A DNA stretch of 64,000 nt from Pseudomonas sp. FP2196 (GCF_030687715.1 NZ_CP117445.1:3027501-3091500), one strand, 5' to 3'; positions 35,429 through 45,132 are shown, counted from the first letter of the stretch. Numbers and translations: made by a program. The notes: generated by a model not told the origin, from the sequence alone.

Positions 35429-36364
35429 TCAGTCCTGAAGCACGCGCGGGCGCAAGCTTCGCTGCTCTTGCGTTACGGCCTCTGCCGGTTGCAATTGGAA
35501 GTCGAAAGACAGCTCGGCAAAACGCCCTTCTACACCACGTTTGGCACTCGATTGAGCGTCATCAATGAAGCGAACTTCACCGATCAAGCCTTCTCGCGTG
35601 GCGTAGGCGAAATCGTCCCACAGGTACTTTTCGCCTGACAGATTGATTTGAGTGGTCAGGTGGCGATAACCGGGCGCTGAAATGAAATAGTGAATATGCG
35701 CAGGACGCTGACCGTGGCGGCCAAGCAGATTCAGGCATTCCTGAGTCGGTCCTTGAGGATCGCAGCCATACCCGGACGGGACGATACTGCGAGCACGATA
35801 GCGACCGTCGGCATCCGTAACGATGCGCCGACGCAAGTTGTACGCCGATTGGGATTTATCGAAGTAGGAGTAGTTGCCTTTGGTATTGGCCTGCCACAAG
35901 TCAACGATAGCGCCCGCGACAGGCTGACCTTGCAGGTCGACGACCTGGCCTTCGATGAACAGCGTTGTCGCGACGCCCTCTTCGCTGCCATCGTCCATGC
36001 GTGCTTCGCCTTCACACAGCGGAGCGCCGGCGACATACAGCGGGCCTTCGATGGTGCGAGGCGTGCCGCCGGTGTGGCCAGCCTGTTCATCGCGGGCATC
36101 ATTTAGCAAATCGAGGAAATGCTCGAGGCCAAGTCCGGCCATGAGCAGAGCGGCTTCACCGCGACCGCCCAGGCGATTCAGGTAGTCGATTGCGCTCCAG
36201 AATTCGTCATCGGTAATCTGCAGGTCTTCGATCAAACGCGCACTGTCTTGCAATACACGCAGCAGGATCTGTTTGACTCGCACGTTGCCTTGATCATTGT
36301 CCAAACCAGCAGCTTGTTTGAAAAATGCCTGGATTTCATCAGAGCTGGAAATTCTGACTGTCAT
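35429..36364 (-). CDS. catA: Catechol 1,2-dioxygenase of the catBCA operon
   Basis: The 311-residue intradiol dioxygenase has iron ligands Y165, Y199, H223 and H225 at the same positions as the paralogue at 5181-6119. It is last in catB-catC-catA, 49 bases after catC, and ends 12 bases before the terminator stem. It is probably the housekeeping copy for catechol from benzoate. The N-terminus differs most from the paralogue (residues 19-30) along with the C-terminal tail. An AATAAAAA motif lies before the start. Confidence 0.96.
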   Translation of the reverse strand: MTVRISSSDEIQAFFKQAAGLDNDQGNVRVKQILLRVLQDSARLIEDLQITDDEFWSAIDYLNRLGGRGEAALLMAGLGLEHFLDLLNDARDEQAGHTGGTPRTIEGPLYVAGAPLCEGEARMDDGSEEGVATTLFIEGQVVDLQGQPVAGAIVDLWQANTKGNYSYFDKSQSAYNLRRRIVTDADGRYRARSIVPSGYGCDPQGPTQECLNLLGRHGQRPAHIHYFISAPGYRHLTTQINLSGEKYLWDDFAYATREGLIGEVRFIDDAQSSAKRGVEGRFAELSFDFQLQPAEAVTQEQRSLRPRVLQD

Positions 36365-36379
36365 GATTATGTTCCCATC

Positions 36380-36387
36380 TTTTTATT
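36380..36387 (-). promoter_or_regulatory. Crc/Hfq-type motif before the catBCA-operon catA
   Basis: The minus strand reads AATAAAAA, a match to AANAANAA, between the catC stop and the catA start. Confidence 0.4.
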
Positions 36388-36413
36388 ATGTTCAAAGTCG
36401 CAAAGAGCAACGC

Positions 36414-36704
36414 TTAACGATCGTCTTCGTGGATCGATGAAGGATGGCGGCAGAGCCCGGTCACTTCGATATCCATGTACGGGAACAGCGGCAATTGCAT
36501 GAGCGTGTCATGCAAAGCCTCAACGCTTTCGACGTCAAAAACGCTGAAGTTGGCGTAGTGTCCAGCGATACGCCAGAGGTGCCGCCATTTGCCTTCAGTC
36601 TGTAAACGCTGCGCCAGTTCCTTTTCATCGGCTTTCAAACGCGCGGCTTTCTGTGGGTCCATGTCCACGGGAAGCTTCACCGTCATTTTTACGTGGAAGA
36701 GCAT
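36414..36704 (-). CDS. catC: Muconolactone delta-isomerase
   Basis: The 96-residue enzyme isomerises muconolactone to 3-oxoadipate enol-lactone; it normally forms decamers. MLFHVKMTVKLPVDMD, the ADEKE helix and WRHLWRIAGHYANFSVFDV are typical CatC. The start at 36704 has AGGAGA eight bases upstream; the frame continues upstream to 36764 without a better site. It lies 25 bases after catB and 49 before catA. Confidence 0.96.
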   Translation of the reverse strand: MLFHVKMTVKLPVDMDPQKAARLKADEKELAQRLQTEGKWRHLWRIAGHYANFSVFDVESVEALHDTLMQLPLFPYMDIEVTGLCRHPSSIHEDDR

Positions 36705-36729
36705 CTTTCTTATCTCCTGATAACAAGGT

Positions 36730-37851
36730 TTAGCGGCGACGGAAGCGGGCCAGGCGATCCTCATCGAGCGTCAGACCCAGGCCTGGTGTGGTCGGAACAT
36801 GCAAGTGGAAGTCGCGGTAGACCGGTGCTTCGGTCACGATTTCTTCGGTCAGCAGCAGCGGCCCGAACAGTTCGGTTTGCCATTGCAGTTGCTCAAGCGT
36901 GATGAAGGCATGGGCCGACGCCAGCGTGCCGACGGTGCCCTCCAGCATCGTGCCGCCATACAGCGCAATGCCTGCCGCTTGGGCGATATGGGCGGTGCGC
37001 AGGACAGCGCGAGGGCCACCGTTCTTGGCGATCTTGAGGGCGAAAATACTCGCCGCGCCATCGGCGGCGAGGCTGAAAGCGTCCTCGACACATTCAATGG
37101 ATTCGTCGGCCATGATTGGCGCCGGGCTGCGCTGGTTGAGACGAATCTGCCCGCCGCGATTTATCCTGGAAATAGGTTGCTCGATCAGGTCGATGCCGTT
37201 CTCCCCGAGGATTTGGCACCCCTTGATCGCTTGAGATTCGCTCCAGTATTGGTTCACGTCGACCCTGACACTGGCGCGGTCGCCAAGGGCTTTCTTGATC
37301 GCGACCACGTGAGCAAGATCTCGCTCCAGCGCGTTGGCGCCAATCTTCAGTTTGAAAATGCGGTGACGACGCAGTTCGAGCATCTGCTCGGCTTCCTGGA
37401 TGTCTTTGGCGGTGTCACCACTGGCCAGCGTCCAGGCCACTTCGAGTGCATCGCGCACGCGCCCGCCCAGGAGTTCGCTTACAGGCAGACCTAAACGCTT
37501 GCCTTGGGCGTCCAGCAATGCCGTTTCGACTGCGGACCGGGCAAACGTATTGCCTTTAATGGCCTTGTCCAGACGTTGCATCGCGGCATTGATGTTCTCG
37601 GCATCCTGTCCAATCAGCAACGGTGCGAAATAGCTGTCGAGGTTGGTCTTGATGCTCTCCGGACTCTCATTGCCGTAAGCCAGCCCACCGATTGTCGTCG
37701 CTTCGCCGATGCCCTCGATACCATCACTGCAAAGCAGGCGAAGAATGACCAGGGTTTGCCCCTGCATGGTATGCATGGCCAACTTGTGCGGGCGAATGGT
37801 GGGCAAGTCGACGATGATCGTCTCAAGGCGCTCGATCCGGGTTACGTTCAT
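36730..37851 (-). CDS. catB: Muconate cycloisomerase
   Basis: The 373-residue enolase-superfamily enzyme converts cis,cis-muconate to muconolactone. Catalytic K167-x-K169 lies in FKLKIGAN, metal ligands are D198, E224 and D249, and K273 is on the other face, the same numbering as P. putida CatB. The start at 37851 (GGAA six bases upstream) gives the family's usual 373 residues; longer in-frame ATGs at 37863 and 37902 lack a ribosome site. First gene of catBCA, divergent from catR. Confidence 0.96.
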   Translation of the reverse strand: MNVTRIERLETIIVDLPTIRPHKLAMHTMQGQTLVILRLLCSDGIEGIGEATTIGGLAYGNESPESIKTNLDSYFAPLLIGQDAENINAAMQRLDKAIKGNTFARSAVETALLDAQGKRLGLPVSELLGGRVRDALEVAWTLASGDTAKDIQEAEQMLELRRHRIFKLKIGANALERDLAHVVAIKKALGDRASVRVDVNQYWSESQAIKGCQILGENGIDLIEQPISRINRGGQIRLNQRSPAPIMADESIECVEDAFSLAADGAASIFALKIAKNGGPRAVLRTAHIAQAAGIALYGGTMLEGTVGTLASAHAFITLEQLQWQTELFGPLLLTEEIVTEAPVYRDFHLHVPTTPGLGLTLDEDRLARFRRR

Positions 37852-37880
37852 TTCTGGTTCCATTGTGCGGAGGTTCAGAT

Positions 37881-37912
37881 GTGGGTCGTGATGCCTATGC
37901 ATCGATACCCAC
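37881..37912 (-). other. Leader hairpin of catB
   Basis: Imperfect inverted repeat: outer arms GTGGGT / ACCCAC, inner arms GATGC / GCATC, with a small internal loop and ATAG at the tip on the mRNA strand. It lies 30-61 bases upstream of the catB start, probably within the transcript. It could alternatively be a regulator-binding dyad. Confidence 0.45.
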
Positions 37913-37985
37913 GGAATCTTGTTTGATGTAACTTAGAATCCGCGCAACGTATCCACTGCGTCCAATATTCATTTTGTCTCTCTCC

Positions 37986-38000
37986 ATACCTCGGAGGTAT
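37986..38000 (+). promoter_or_regulatory. CatR operator between catR and catB
   Basis: Perfect dyad ATACCTC-G-GAGGTAT with the LysR T-N11-A pattern, close to the CatR recognition motif (…ACC…GGTAT). It overlaps the ribosome binding site of catR (GGAGG), so binding would activate catB and could also repress catR. Confidence 0.65.
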
Positions 38001-38001
38001 C

Positions 38002-38874
38002 GTGGAATTAAGACATATCCGCTACTTTCAAGCGGTGGCTGAAACACTCAATTTCACCCGTGCTGCCGAACGCCTGAATATCGCCCAGCCACCGCTCAGC
38101 CGGCAGATTCAGCAACTCGAAGAGCATTTAGGTACAGCGCTGCTGGAGCGCACGCGTCCGGTGCAATTGACCGAAGCGGGCCGCTACTTCCATGAGCACA
38201 GCGGCATGCTGCTCAAGCAGCTTGAACAGCTGTGCGAGAACACTCGACGCATAGGTGAAGGGCAGCGGCAATGGCTTGGTATAGGCTTCGCGCCATCTAC
38301 CCTCTATGCGCTGCTGCCTGAACTCATTCGAGAATTACGCCGCGATTCAGACCTTGAGCTTGGCTTGCAGGAAATGACCACGCTTCAGCAAATCGAGGCA
38401 CTGAAAAGCGGCCGTATCGACATAGGTTTTGGTCGTATTCATTTCGACGATGGCGCCATCCATCAGCAAGTGCTTTATGAAGATCCGCTGGTCGCGGTAC
38501 TGCCGACCGGGCACCGTTTGCAGGGTGAAACCATTACGCTGGAACGACTGTCGCACGAGTCCTTCGTGCTGTACCCGGCCAACCCGAGACCCAGCTACGC
38601 CGATCATGTTTTAGCGTTGTTTGCGAATCACGGTATGGGCGTGCGGGTTTCTCAATGGGCCAATGAACTGCAGACCGCCCTCGGTTTGGTGGCGGCGGGA
38701 TTAGGTATCACTTTGGTCCCCGCGTCTGTTCAGCAGCAACATCGTGCGGACCTCACCTATGCGCCCATTCAGGATTCCGAAGCGGTATCGCCGATTATCT
38801 TGAGTCGCCGGGCTGGCGACATCAGTCCAATGATTCAACGCTGTCTGGCAATCATTACGGCCATCAACCACTGA
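38002..38874 (+). CDS. catR: CatR, LysR activator of catBCA
   Basis: The 290-residue LysR protein begins MELRHIRYFQAVAETLNFTRAAERLNIAQPP (helix-turn-helix about 18-37) and has the CatR/BenM-type effector domain (GIGFAPSTLYALLPELIRELR, GRIDIGFGRI). Muconate is the expected inducer. The start is GTG at 38002 with GGAGG four bases upstream, and the product then aligns with CatR. It is divergent from catB with 150 bases between. Confidence 0.93.
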   Translation: MELRHIRYFQAVAETLNFTRAAERLNIAQPPLSRQIQQLEEHLGTALLERTRPVQLTEAGRYFHEHSGMLLKQLEQLCENTRRIGEGQRQWLGIGFAPSTLYALLPELIRELRRDSDLELGLQEMTTLQQIEALKSGRIDIGFGRIHFDDGAIHQQVLYEDPLVAVLPTGHRLQGETITLERLSHESFVLYPANPRPSYADHVLALFANHGMGVRVSQWANELQTALGLVAAGLGITLVPASVQQQHRADLTYAPIQDSEAVSPIILSRRAGDISPMIQRCLAIITAINH

Positions 38875-38904
38875 GTATCAGGCTGGGCATCAAGCGAAAC
38901 AGGA

Positions 38905-39780
38905 TCATCGAGTACTGGTGGCCAATCCCAAACCACAGGGCGCCAGTAACTTCACGATTGCATCGGCGGTCCTGCGTATCACCGTGTCGTTTCGCCGATC
39001 AGGGTGCATGGCCACCCAAATATCGAGATCGAGCATCGGCTGATCGCTTTCCAGTCTGATCAGCCGAGGATCCGGATCGCCGATGAAGCAAGGTAATCCC
39101 GCAACCGCAATGCCGGTGCACGCCGCGTCGTACTGCTGACTCAAGTCGGTCACCTCACAGGCGACGCGCCTGGATCCGATGATTTCGTAGAGCCAACGTT
39201 TGTGCGCAAAGTCGAAGTCTGGATCGTTATAACCGACAAATTCCCAAGCGTGCTCATCATGGATGTTGTGGTAGTCAGGCGCGGCATAGAGACCAAACTT
39301 CATGACCCCGACTTTGCGGACGATGTCCGTGTCCTCGATCGGCGATGCAAGCCGCAGTGCCAGATCAGCCTCAAGCCTGGACAGTGAAACAACATGGGAG
39401 TCGCTAAGAATTGAGAGTTGCACTGGCGGTTCCATGCGACACAGCATTGCCACATTCGGCGTCAGGAAGTGCCTCGACAAGATAGGCGGCGCCGAGATCG
39501 TTACCTTCGATCGCACTGTAGAGCTGGCGGTCAAGCACTTGCGCGCGATTGCGAAAGCCCTCGAGTCGATTTCGGCGACATCATCCAATAACTGCTGCCC
39601 GATAGCCGTCAACGGTGATTCACGCGTGAGCCTGTCAACAAGCCGAACATTGAGTTCAGACTCCAACGCAGCGAGGCGCCGACTGACGGTTGCCTGATTG
39701 ACACGTAAAGCCCTGGCAGCCCCTGAAAGACTTCCAGCCCGTGCGATCGCCAAGAAATAGCGTAGATCTTCCCAGTTCAT
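38905..39780 (-). CDS. LysR-family regulator next to an MFS efflux gene
   Basis: The 291-residue protein has MNWEDLRYFLAIARAGSLSGAARALRVNQATVSRRLAALE at its N-terminus, the style of the LysR subgroup that includes many efflux regulators. It is divergent from the MFS gene at 39881 across 100 bases with an ATGCA-N4-TGCAT dyad near its own start (39786-39799). It converges on catR with a 30-base gap. Confidence 0.85.
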   Translation of the reverse strand: MNWEDLRYFLAIARAGSLSGAARALRVNQATVSRRLAALESELNVRLVDRLTRESPLTAIGQQLLDDVAEIDSRAFAIARKCLTASSTVRSKVTISAPPILSRHFLTPNVAMLCRMEPPVQLSILSDSHVVSLSRLEADLALRLASPIEDTDIVRKVGVMKFGLYAAPDYHNIHDEHAWEFVGYNDPDFDFAHKRWLYEIIGSRRVACEVTDLSQQYDAACTGIAVAGLPCFIGDPDPRLIRLESDQPMLDLDIWVAMHPDRRNDTVIRRTADAIVKLLAPCGLGLATSTR

Positions 39781-39880
39781 AAGCCATGCAGATATGCATT
39801 GATAGTGCGCGGATTCTAGTATTTACGCATGTCACGTCAACCGTTACTTTCAGGCCCATTCTTATTAATGCGAACCCGAT

Positions 39881-41230
39881 ATGCCCAAAACATCCTTAGC
39901 TGCGATTCAAATCGCAGCCTGTCTCGGTTTCTTGGTTGTCCAGCTTGACGTCAGCATCGTCAACGTAGGGCTCGGAACGTTGAAGGCAGCATTCGACACC
40001 AATCTCACTGGCCTCCAATGGGTGATCAACAGCTATGCACTGGCATTTTCGGCCTTGCTGATTCTCGGCGGTGCATGGGGTGACAAGTTCGGCGCCAAGA
40101 CAATCTTCGCGGTGGGGTTTGTAATTTTTACAGCCGCCTCAATTGGCTGCGGACTGTCAAACAGCATGACGATGCTCATTGGTATGCGTGTCGTTCAAGG
40201 TATCGGGGCCGCCCTGCTGGTTCCAACCTCCTTGACGTTGATCAGAGTCAGTTTTCAAGACCCTGAAAAACGGCGCTCGGCCGTGGCAATGTGGGGCGCG
40301 TGCGGCGGCATCGCCTTGGCTGCCGGTCCAGTGATCGGTGGATTGTTGATTGAGTCACTCGGCTGGCGCAGCATTTTCCTGCTTAACGTACCTATTGGCA
40401 TTCTCGCGGTGGTATTGATCCTGCGTCATGCCCCGCAGTCGCCTCGCACTGATCAGAAAGTGGATGCGCTGGGCCAAATCTGTATTGCTGCCTGCCTGGC
40501 GTCACTGACCTATGCACTGACCGAGTCAGGTGCTATCGGCTGGAGCACTGAAACCCTTTCAATCCTGTTGCTCGCCGGCGTGTGTGCAGTGGCCTTCGTG
40601 CTCATCGAGCGACGTATCAAACATCCGATGCTTCCAGCCCGATTGGCCAAAAACAGGATCCTCGCCACCACCGCTCTGGCTGGTGCAGCGATCAACTTGA
40701 CGTTCTACGGCACGGTCTTCGTGTTCAGCATCTACTTTCAGTTGTTCCTGCACTACGATGCTTTCCGCACGGGGCTGGCGTTTATTCCACTGACAGCGGT
40801 GCTGACCATCTCTACGATGGTGTCGTCCCGGATTGCCAAACGCGTAAGCGCCGCAAAAATCATCACGACCGGATTCCTGATTCAGATCATCGGCTTCCTG
40901 GCTCTGTCCCAAGTCACTGCACAGACATCGCTCTGGTACTTGAACGTCGCTTTGATGATCGTAGGCATCGGTAGCGCTTCGTCCGTTCCTTCGATTACCA
41001 ATTCAATGTTGTCAGCGGTCTCTCAGCAAGACGCCGGTATGGCCTCTGGATTAATGGCTTCCGCACGTCAATTAGGCGGGGTCATCGGCGTAGCGGTGTT
41101 CGGCGGACTGATCAGCAGCACCGCGCCCGAAGCGTTTGCCCAGGGCTTATCCAACTCAATGCTCCTCTCGGCTGCCGCTCTTTTGTTCTGCATTTGCGTC
41201 AACCATTGGGTAAACCGCAAGTCGTCCTGA
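39881..41230 (+). CDS. MFS drug/metabolite efflux transporter (DHA2 type)
   Basis: The 449-residue transporter has about 13-14 membrane segments. DHA2 features are LDVSIVNVGLGTLKAAF in helix 1, GGAWGDKFGAK in loop 2-3, RVVQGIGAALLVPTSL in helix 4 and AAGPVIGGLLIESLGWRSIFLLNVPIG in helix 5 in consecutive parts. These are proton-driven exporters of drugs or toxic compounds. It is divergent from a LysR gene, its probable regulator. No good ribosome site precedes the start, which is therefore a little uncertain. Confidence 0.83.
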   Translation: MPKTSLAAIQIAACLGFLVVQLDVSIVNVGLGTLKAAFDTNLTGLQWVINSYALAFSALLILGGAWGDKFGAKTIFAVGFVIFTAASIGCGLSNSMTMLIGMRVVQGIGAALLVPTSLTLIRVSFQDPEKRRSAVAMWGACGGIALAAGPVIGGLLIESLGWRSIFLLNVPIGILAVVLILRHAPQSPRTDQKVDALGQICIAACLASLTYALTESGAIGWSTETLSILLLAGVCAVAFVLIERRIKHPMLPARLAKNRILATTALAGAAINLTFYGTVFVFSIYFQLFLHYDAFRTGLAFIPLTAVLTISTMVSSRIAKRVSAAKIITTGFLIQIIGFLALSQVTAQTSLWYLNVALMIVGIGSASSVPSITNSMLSAVSQQDAGMASGLMASARQLGGVIGVAVFGGLISSTAPEAFAQGLSNSMLLSAAALLFCICVNHWVNRKSS

Positions 41231-41244
41231 ACATTGGGGACTTA

Positions 41245-41261
41245 CCATCATTCGATGATGG
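41245..41261. terminator. Stem-loop between convergent MFS and glyA genes
   Basis: Perfect 7-bp stem CCATCAT / ATGATGG with TCG loop between two convergent stops. It has no T-run, so it is a weak candidate. Confidence 0.35.
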
Positions 41262-41314
41262 ACTTGCTTATCGGTGTACCCGCTGGCACCAAGGTTTCCA
41301 GCCTCAGGTGATCC

Positions 41315-42577
41315 TCAATCGCAAGTAGATTGGTAAACCGGGAACCGTTGGCACAACTGCGCGACCTGCCGAGCGACGTGCGCTTCGACGTCAGCATCAC
41401 CCAAGTGATCAAGCACATCGCAGATCCAACTGGCGAGCGCCCGGCACTCCTCCCCCGTAAAGCCTCGCGTGGTCACCGCCGCCGTGCCTATCCGCAGCCC
41501 GGAAGTCACGAACGGCGACTGGGGATCATTCGGCACTGCGTTTTTGTTGACCGTGATGCCGCAGCGTTCCAGCGCAGCGTCGGCGTCCTTGCCGGTAATG
41601 CCCTGGCGAATCAGGCTGAGCAGAAACAGGTGGTTGTCGGTGCCTCCGGAGACGACGTCATAACCCCGCTGGATAAAGGTTTGCGCCATGACTTGGGCGT
41701 TCTCGATGACACTTGCCTGGTAGGTCTTGAAGGCCGGCAGCGCCGCTTCCTTGAAGCACACGGCCTTAGCGGCGATAACTTGCATCAACGGCCCGCCCTG
41801 ACTACCGGGGAACACTGCCGAGTCGAGTTTTTTCTCAAGTTCGGGATTGCTTCTGGCCAGGATCAGCCCTCCGCGTGGGCCGCGCAGCGTTTTGTGCGTG
41901 GTGCTGGTCACTACATCAGCGTAAGGCAGCGGATTCGGATACAACCCCGCCGCCACCAGCCCCGCCACGTGTGCCATATCAACCATCAGCAACGCCCCGA
42001 CTTTATCGGCAATGGCCCGAAAGCGTGGGAAGTCCAACGTGCGTGAATACGCCGAGAAACCCGCGACGATCATACGGGGTTGATGCTCGACGGCCAGGCG
42101 CTCGACTTCGTCATAGTCAATCAATCCGCCAGCATCAGTGCCGTACTGTACGGCGTGGTAGAGCTTGCCGGAAGCTGACACCTTGGCACCGTGAGTCAAG
42201 TGGCCGCCATGCGCAAGGCTCATACCAAGCAACGTGTCGCCAGGCTTCAATAGTGCAAGGTAAACGGCACTGTTGGCCGACGAGCCTGAGTGTGGCTGGA
42301 CGTTGGCATAATCCGCACCGAACAGCTGTTTAGCCCGATCAATCGCCATTTGTTCGATGACATCGACGTGGGCGCAACCACCGTAGTAGCGCTTCCCGGG
42401 ATAGCCTTCAGCGTACTTGTTGGTCAACAAGGTGCCTTGCGCCTGCATCACCTGCGGGCTGGCATAGTTCTCCGAAGCAATCAGCTCAATGTGTCGCTCC
42501 TGACGTCGGGACTCGTCGGTAATAGCGGCGGCCAATGTTGGATCGAAATCAGCGAGGGACAGGCTTTTCTGGAACAT
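41315..42577 (-). CDS. glyA: Serine hydroxymethyltransferase
   Basis: The 420-residue PLP enzyme interconverts glycine and serine with folate one-carbon units. K229 in [13 protein letters not shown] forms the Schiff base, the same number as in E. coli Gly[21 protein letters not shown] and [12 protein letters not shown] are intact. It is the third gene of an operon with an MHS transporter and an M20 amidohydrolase, 40 bases after the latter. This is surely not the housekeeping context, and suggests a role in disposing of glycine released by that hydrolase. Confidence 0.94.
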   Translation of the reverse strand: MFQKSLSLADFDPTLAAAITDESRRQERHIELIASENYASPQVMQAQGTLLTNKYAEGYPGKRYYGGCAHVDVIEQMAIDRAKQLFGADYANVQPHSGSSANSAVYLALLKPGDTLLGMSLAHGGHLTHGAKVSASGKLYHAVQYGTDAGGLIDYDEVERLAVEHQPRMIVAGFSAYSRTLDFPRFRAIADKVGALLMVDMAHVAGLVAAGLYPNPLPYADVVTSTTHKTLRGPRGGLILARSNPELEKKLDSAVFPGSQGGPLMQVIAAKAVCFKEAALPAFKTYQASVIENAQVMAQTFIQRGYDVVSGGTDNHLFLLSLIRQGITGKDADAALERCGITVNKNAVPNDPQSPFVTSGLRIGTAAVTTRGFTGEECRALASWICDVLDHLGDADVEAHVARQVAQLCQRFPVYQSTCD

Positions 42578-42617
42578 GAATTTTCCTTGAACAATGTTTT
42601 AAGGCTGATCAGGGTGG

Positions 42618-43796
42618 TCAGACGAGAAAATCTTCCACCAGTTTTACCCAGCAATCGGCGCCCAACCGGATCAGCTCATCATTGAAGTCGTAGTGCGGGT
42701 TGTGCACGGAGCAGCCGTGAAACTCGCCCTCACCATTACCCAGTAAGAAATAGCACCCCGGCACTTCTGTTAGCATCCAGGCGAAGTCCTCGGTGGCCAT
42801 GACCTTCGGTCCGCGGCTTTGCAGGTGGCCAGGTTCAAAGAGTGGTGCAAGGCTTTCGCGCACTCGTTGCGTTTCGGTCTCGTCATTGATTAGGGCGGGG
42901 GCCAGCGGGGTAATTTCCAGGTCAATGCTCACGCCGAATGATTGCTCGTGACCGCGAACGATCTGTTCGAGTCGCTGATTGATCTTTTGCTGAGTTTGCG
43001 GGGTGTCGGTACGCACACTGATCAGCATGCTGGCCTCATCAGGAATGATGTTGTAGACACTCCCGGCCTGTAGCATGCCGATGCTGATGACCGCGTATTC
43101 CTCCGGGCCGAGGTTGCGCGACTTGATGGTCTGGATCGCGTTGATCAGGCTGGCTACAACAGGCAATGGATCAACCGATTTCTCTGGCATGGCGCCGTGT
43201 CCACCTTGCCCACTGACGCGCAGCGATACACGTTGCGAGGATGCCATGGTGGGTCCCGCCTGAATCACAGCCGTGCCCAAGGGGTAACCAGGCATGTTAT
43301 GCAGCGCGAAAATCGCATCGCAGGGAAATCGCTGGAACAGGCCGTCGTCGATCATCGCCTTGGCCCCACACAAGCCCTCCTCGTCCGGTTGGAAAATCAA
43401 ATTCAGGGTGCCGTTGAATTCGCCGTGGGTTGCCAGACGATAAGCCGCCGCGAGCAGGATCGCGGTATGCCCGTCATGCCCGCAGGCATGCATGCGATCG
43501 GCAATCTGGCTGGCATGCGCAAAGGTGTTTTTTTCTTGCATGGGCAGCGCGTCCATATCGGCGCGCAGACCGATACGGCGTGTGCCCTCGCCTCTTTTCA
43601 GGACGCCGACCAGGCCATGTCCGCCGATACCGCGATGCAGCTCATAGCCCCATTGCGTCAGTTTGGCAGCGACCAGTTCCGCGGTGTTCGGGGTTTCGCC
43701 GCCCAGTTCAGGCGCTGCATGGATTTGTCGGCGCAAGGCGATGAAGCTCTGCAGTTCGGTGTCGCTCAACGCTGATTGGTTTTGTTGATTGCGCAT
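42618..43796 (-). CDS. M20D amidohydrolase (hippurate hydrolase-like)
   Basis: The 392-residue hydrolase has the HipO/AbgB-type motifs RADMDALPM at 78-86, HACGHDGH (C105, H107) and QPDEEG (E139/E140; the usual Ala is Asp). The dimer domain has GQGGHGAMPEKSVDP. Substrates in the family are N-acyl amino acids such as hippurate. It lies between the MHS transporter (3-base gap) and glyA. Together they would import an N-acyl-glycine, split it, and use the glycine. Confidence 0.87.
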   Translation of the reverse strand: MRNQQNQSALSDTELQSFIALRRQIHAAPELGGETPNTAELVAAKLTQWGYELHRGIGGHGLVGVLKRGEGTRRIGLRADMDALPMQEKNTFAHASQIADRMHACGHDGHTAILLAAAYRLATHGEFNGTLNLIFQPDEEGLCGAKAMIDDGLFQRFPCDAIFALHNMPGYPLGTAVIQAGPTMASSQRVSLRVSGQGGHGAMPEKSVDPLPVVASLINAIQTIKSRNLGPEEYAVISIGMLQAGSVYNIIPDEASMLISVRTDTPQTQQKINQRLEQIVRGHEQSFGVSIDLEITPLAPALINDETETQRVRESLAPLFEPGHLQSRGPKVMATEDFAWMLTEVPGCYFLLGNGEGEFHGCSVHNPHYDFNDELIRLGADCWVKLVEDFLV

Positions 43797-43799
43797 GGG

Positions 43800-45119
43800 T
43801 CAGTCTCGTCCAATGTTTTCCGGGAACAATTTCAAGCAGCACAGGCTGATTACCCCGCCCACTAGCAGGTAGAACGCGGGGGCCGTGGGTGTGTTGAGTG
43901 CCGAGGTAAGCCAAGTGGCGATCAACGGCGAGAAGCCGCCGAACAGGGTGACGCCAAAGCTGTAACTCACCGAGGTGCCGAGCGCTCGGTGTGGCTTGGC
44001 AAAGCCTTCCATGATCATCGCGAAAAACGCCCCGGAGCCCACACACCCGGGCAGTACCAGAAGCGCGACGATCAGCATCGCGATGTACAAGTCAGTGCTA
44101 TGCGACAACAGCCATAGCGCGGGCCATGCTGCGATAACCGGCAAGGTAATTGTCCAAACCAGCAGTTTTTTGCGCAGGCCGTGGCGGTCGGCGTAGCGCC
44201 CTGCTATCGGCGTGATGATCGCCAGGCACGCCGCTGAAGCGCAGGCAATCGCCAAGGCGCTGCGCTGCGGATAATGCAGTGCACTGACCAGATACGCCGG
44301 CATGTAGAAAATGAACAGGTACATGCTGATGGTTGCGCTCGCCATCAATCCGGTGGCGAGTACGGTATTGCGCAGATCAATGACCTCACGCCAGCCGGGT
44401 TTGTGCACGGTGGATGGTGAAGAGCTGATGACGGGCGCTTCAAGGGTTTCCGGCAGGCAGCGGCGGATGTACCAGCCGACAGGTCCAATCAGCAAACCGA
44501 TGACAAAAGGGATGCGCCAACCCCACGCTTCCAGGTCTGGCGTAGTCATGACACTGCTCAGGAGAAGACCGATTCCAGCCCCTACCAGCGCCGCGTAACC
44601 CTGGCTCGCAGCCTGCCAGCTGACATTACGGCAACGATTTTTCGTCGCCGACGATTCCATCATCAACACCGAGGCGGTGCCGACTTCTCCACCGGCAGAA
44701 AAACCTTGAGTCAGCCGGCCGATAACCAGCAGAGCAGTGCCCAATACTCCTGCTTGCTGATAAGTGGGGGCGAAAGCGATCAACGCCGTACCCAGTGTCA
44801 TCAGTGCAATAGTCAGCGTTAGCGCGGCCTTGCGCCCTTTTCTATCGGCGAAACGGCCAATCACCATCGCGCCGACCGGACGCATCAAAAAGCCTACCCC
44901 GAACGCCGTCAGCGACATCAGCAATGAGGCGATCGGAGACTGGGCCGGGAAAAAGTTCTTGGCGATGATCACGGCAAAAAAGCTGTAGATCGTGAAGTCG
45001 TACATCTCCAGGGCATTGCCCAGGGCGCACGCTACGGTGGCTTTTCTGGAGTTGGTGGTGGCCGGATTGGAACGCATCGTTCCGTTGGCCAAGGAAGTGT
45101 CCGAGTGCAGGGTCGTCAT
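43800..45119 (-). CDS. MFS metabolite:H+ symporter (MHS family)
   Basis: The 439-residue twelve-helix protein has MHS signatures ALGNALEMYDFTIYSFFAVIIAKNFFP in helix 1, in two consecutive parts, GRFADRKGRKAAL in loop 2-3 and RLTQGFSAGGEVGTA in helix 4. MHS members import organic acids and zwitterions. The start at 45119 has GGAG six bases upstream, better than the frame start at 45158. It is the first gene of the minus-strand operon and divergent from a porin gene at 45507. An AATAAGAA motif sits in its leader. Confidence 0.87.
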   Translation of the reverse strand: MTTLHSDTSLANGTMRSNPATTNSRKATVACALGNALEMYDFTIYSFFAVIIAKNFFPAQSPIASLLMSLTAFGVGFLMRPVGAMVIGRFADRKGRKAALTLTIALMTLGTALIAFAPTYQQAGVLGTALLVIGRLTQGFSAGGEVGTASVLMMESSATKNRCRNVSWQAASQGYAALVGAGIGLLLSSVMTTPDLEAWGWRIPFVIGLLIGPVGWYIRRCLPETLEAPVISSSPSTVHKPGWREVIDLRNTVLATGLMASATISMYLFIFYMPAYLVSALHYPQRSALAIACASAACLAIITPIAGRYADRHGLRKKLLVWTITLPVIAAWPALWLLSHSTDLYIAMLIVALLVLPGCVGSGAFFAMIMEGFAKPHRALGTSVSYSFGVTLFGGFSPLIATWLTSALNTPTAPAFYLLVGGVISLCCLKLFPENIGRD

Positions 45120-45132
45120 GGAACGCTCCGAA

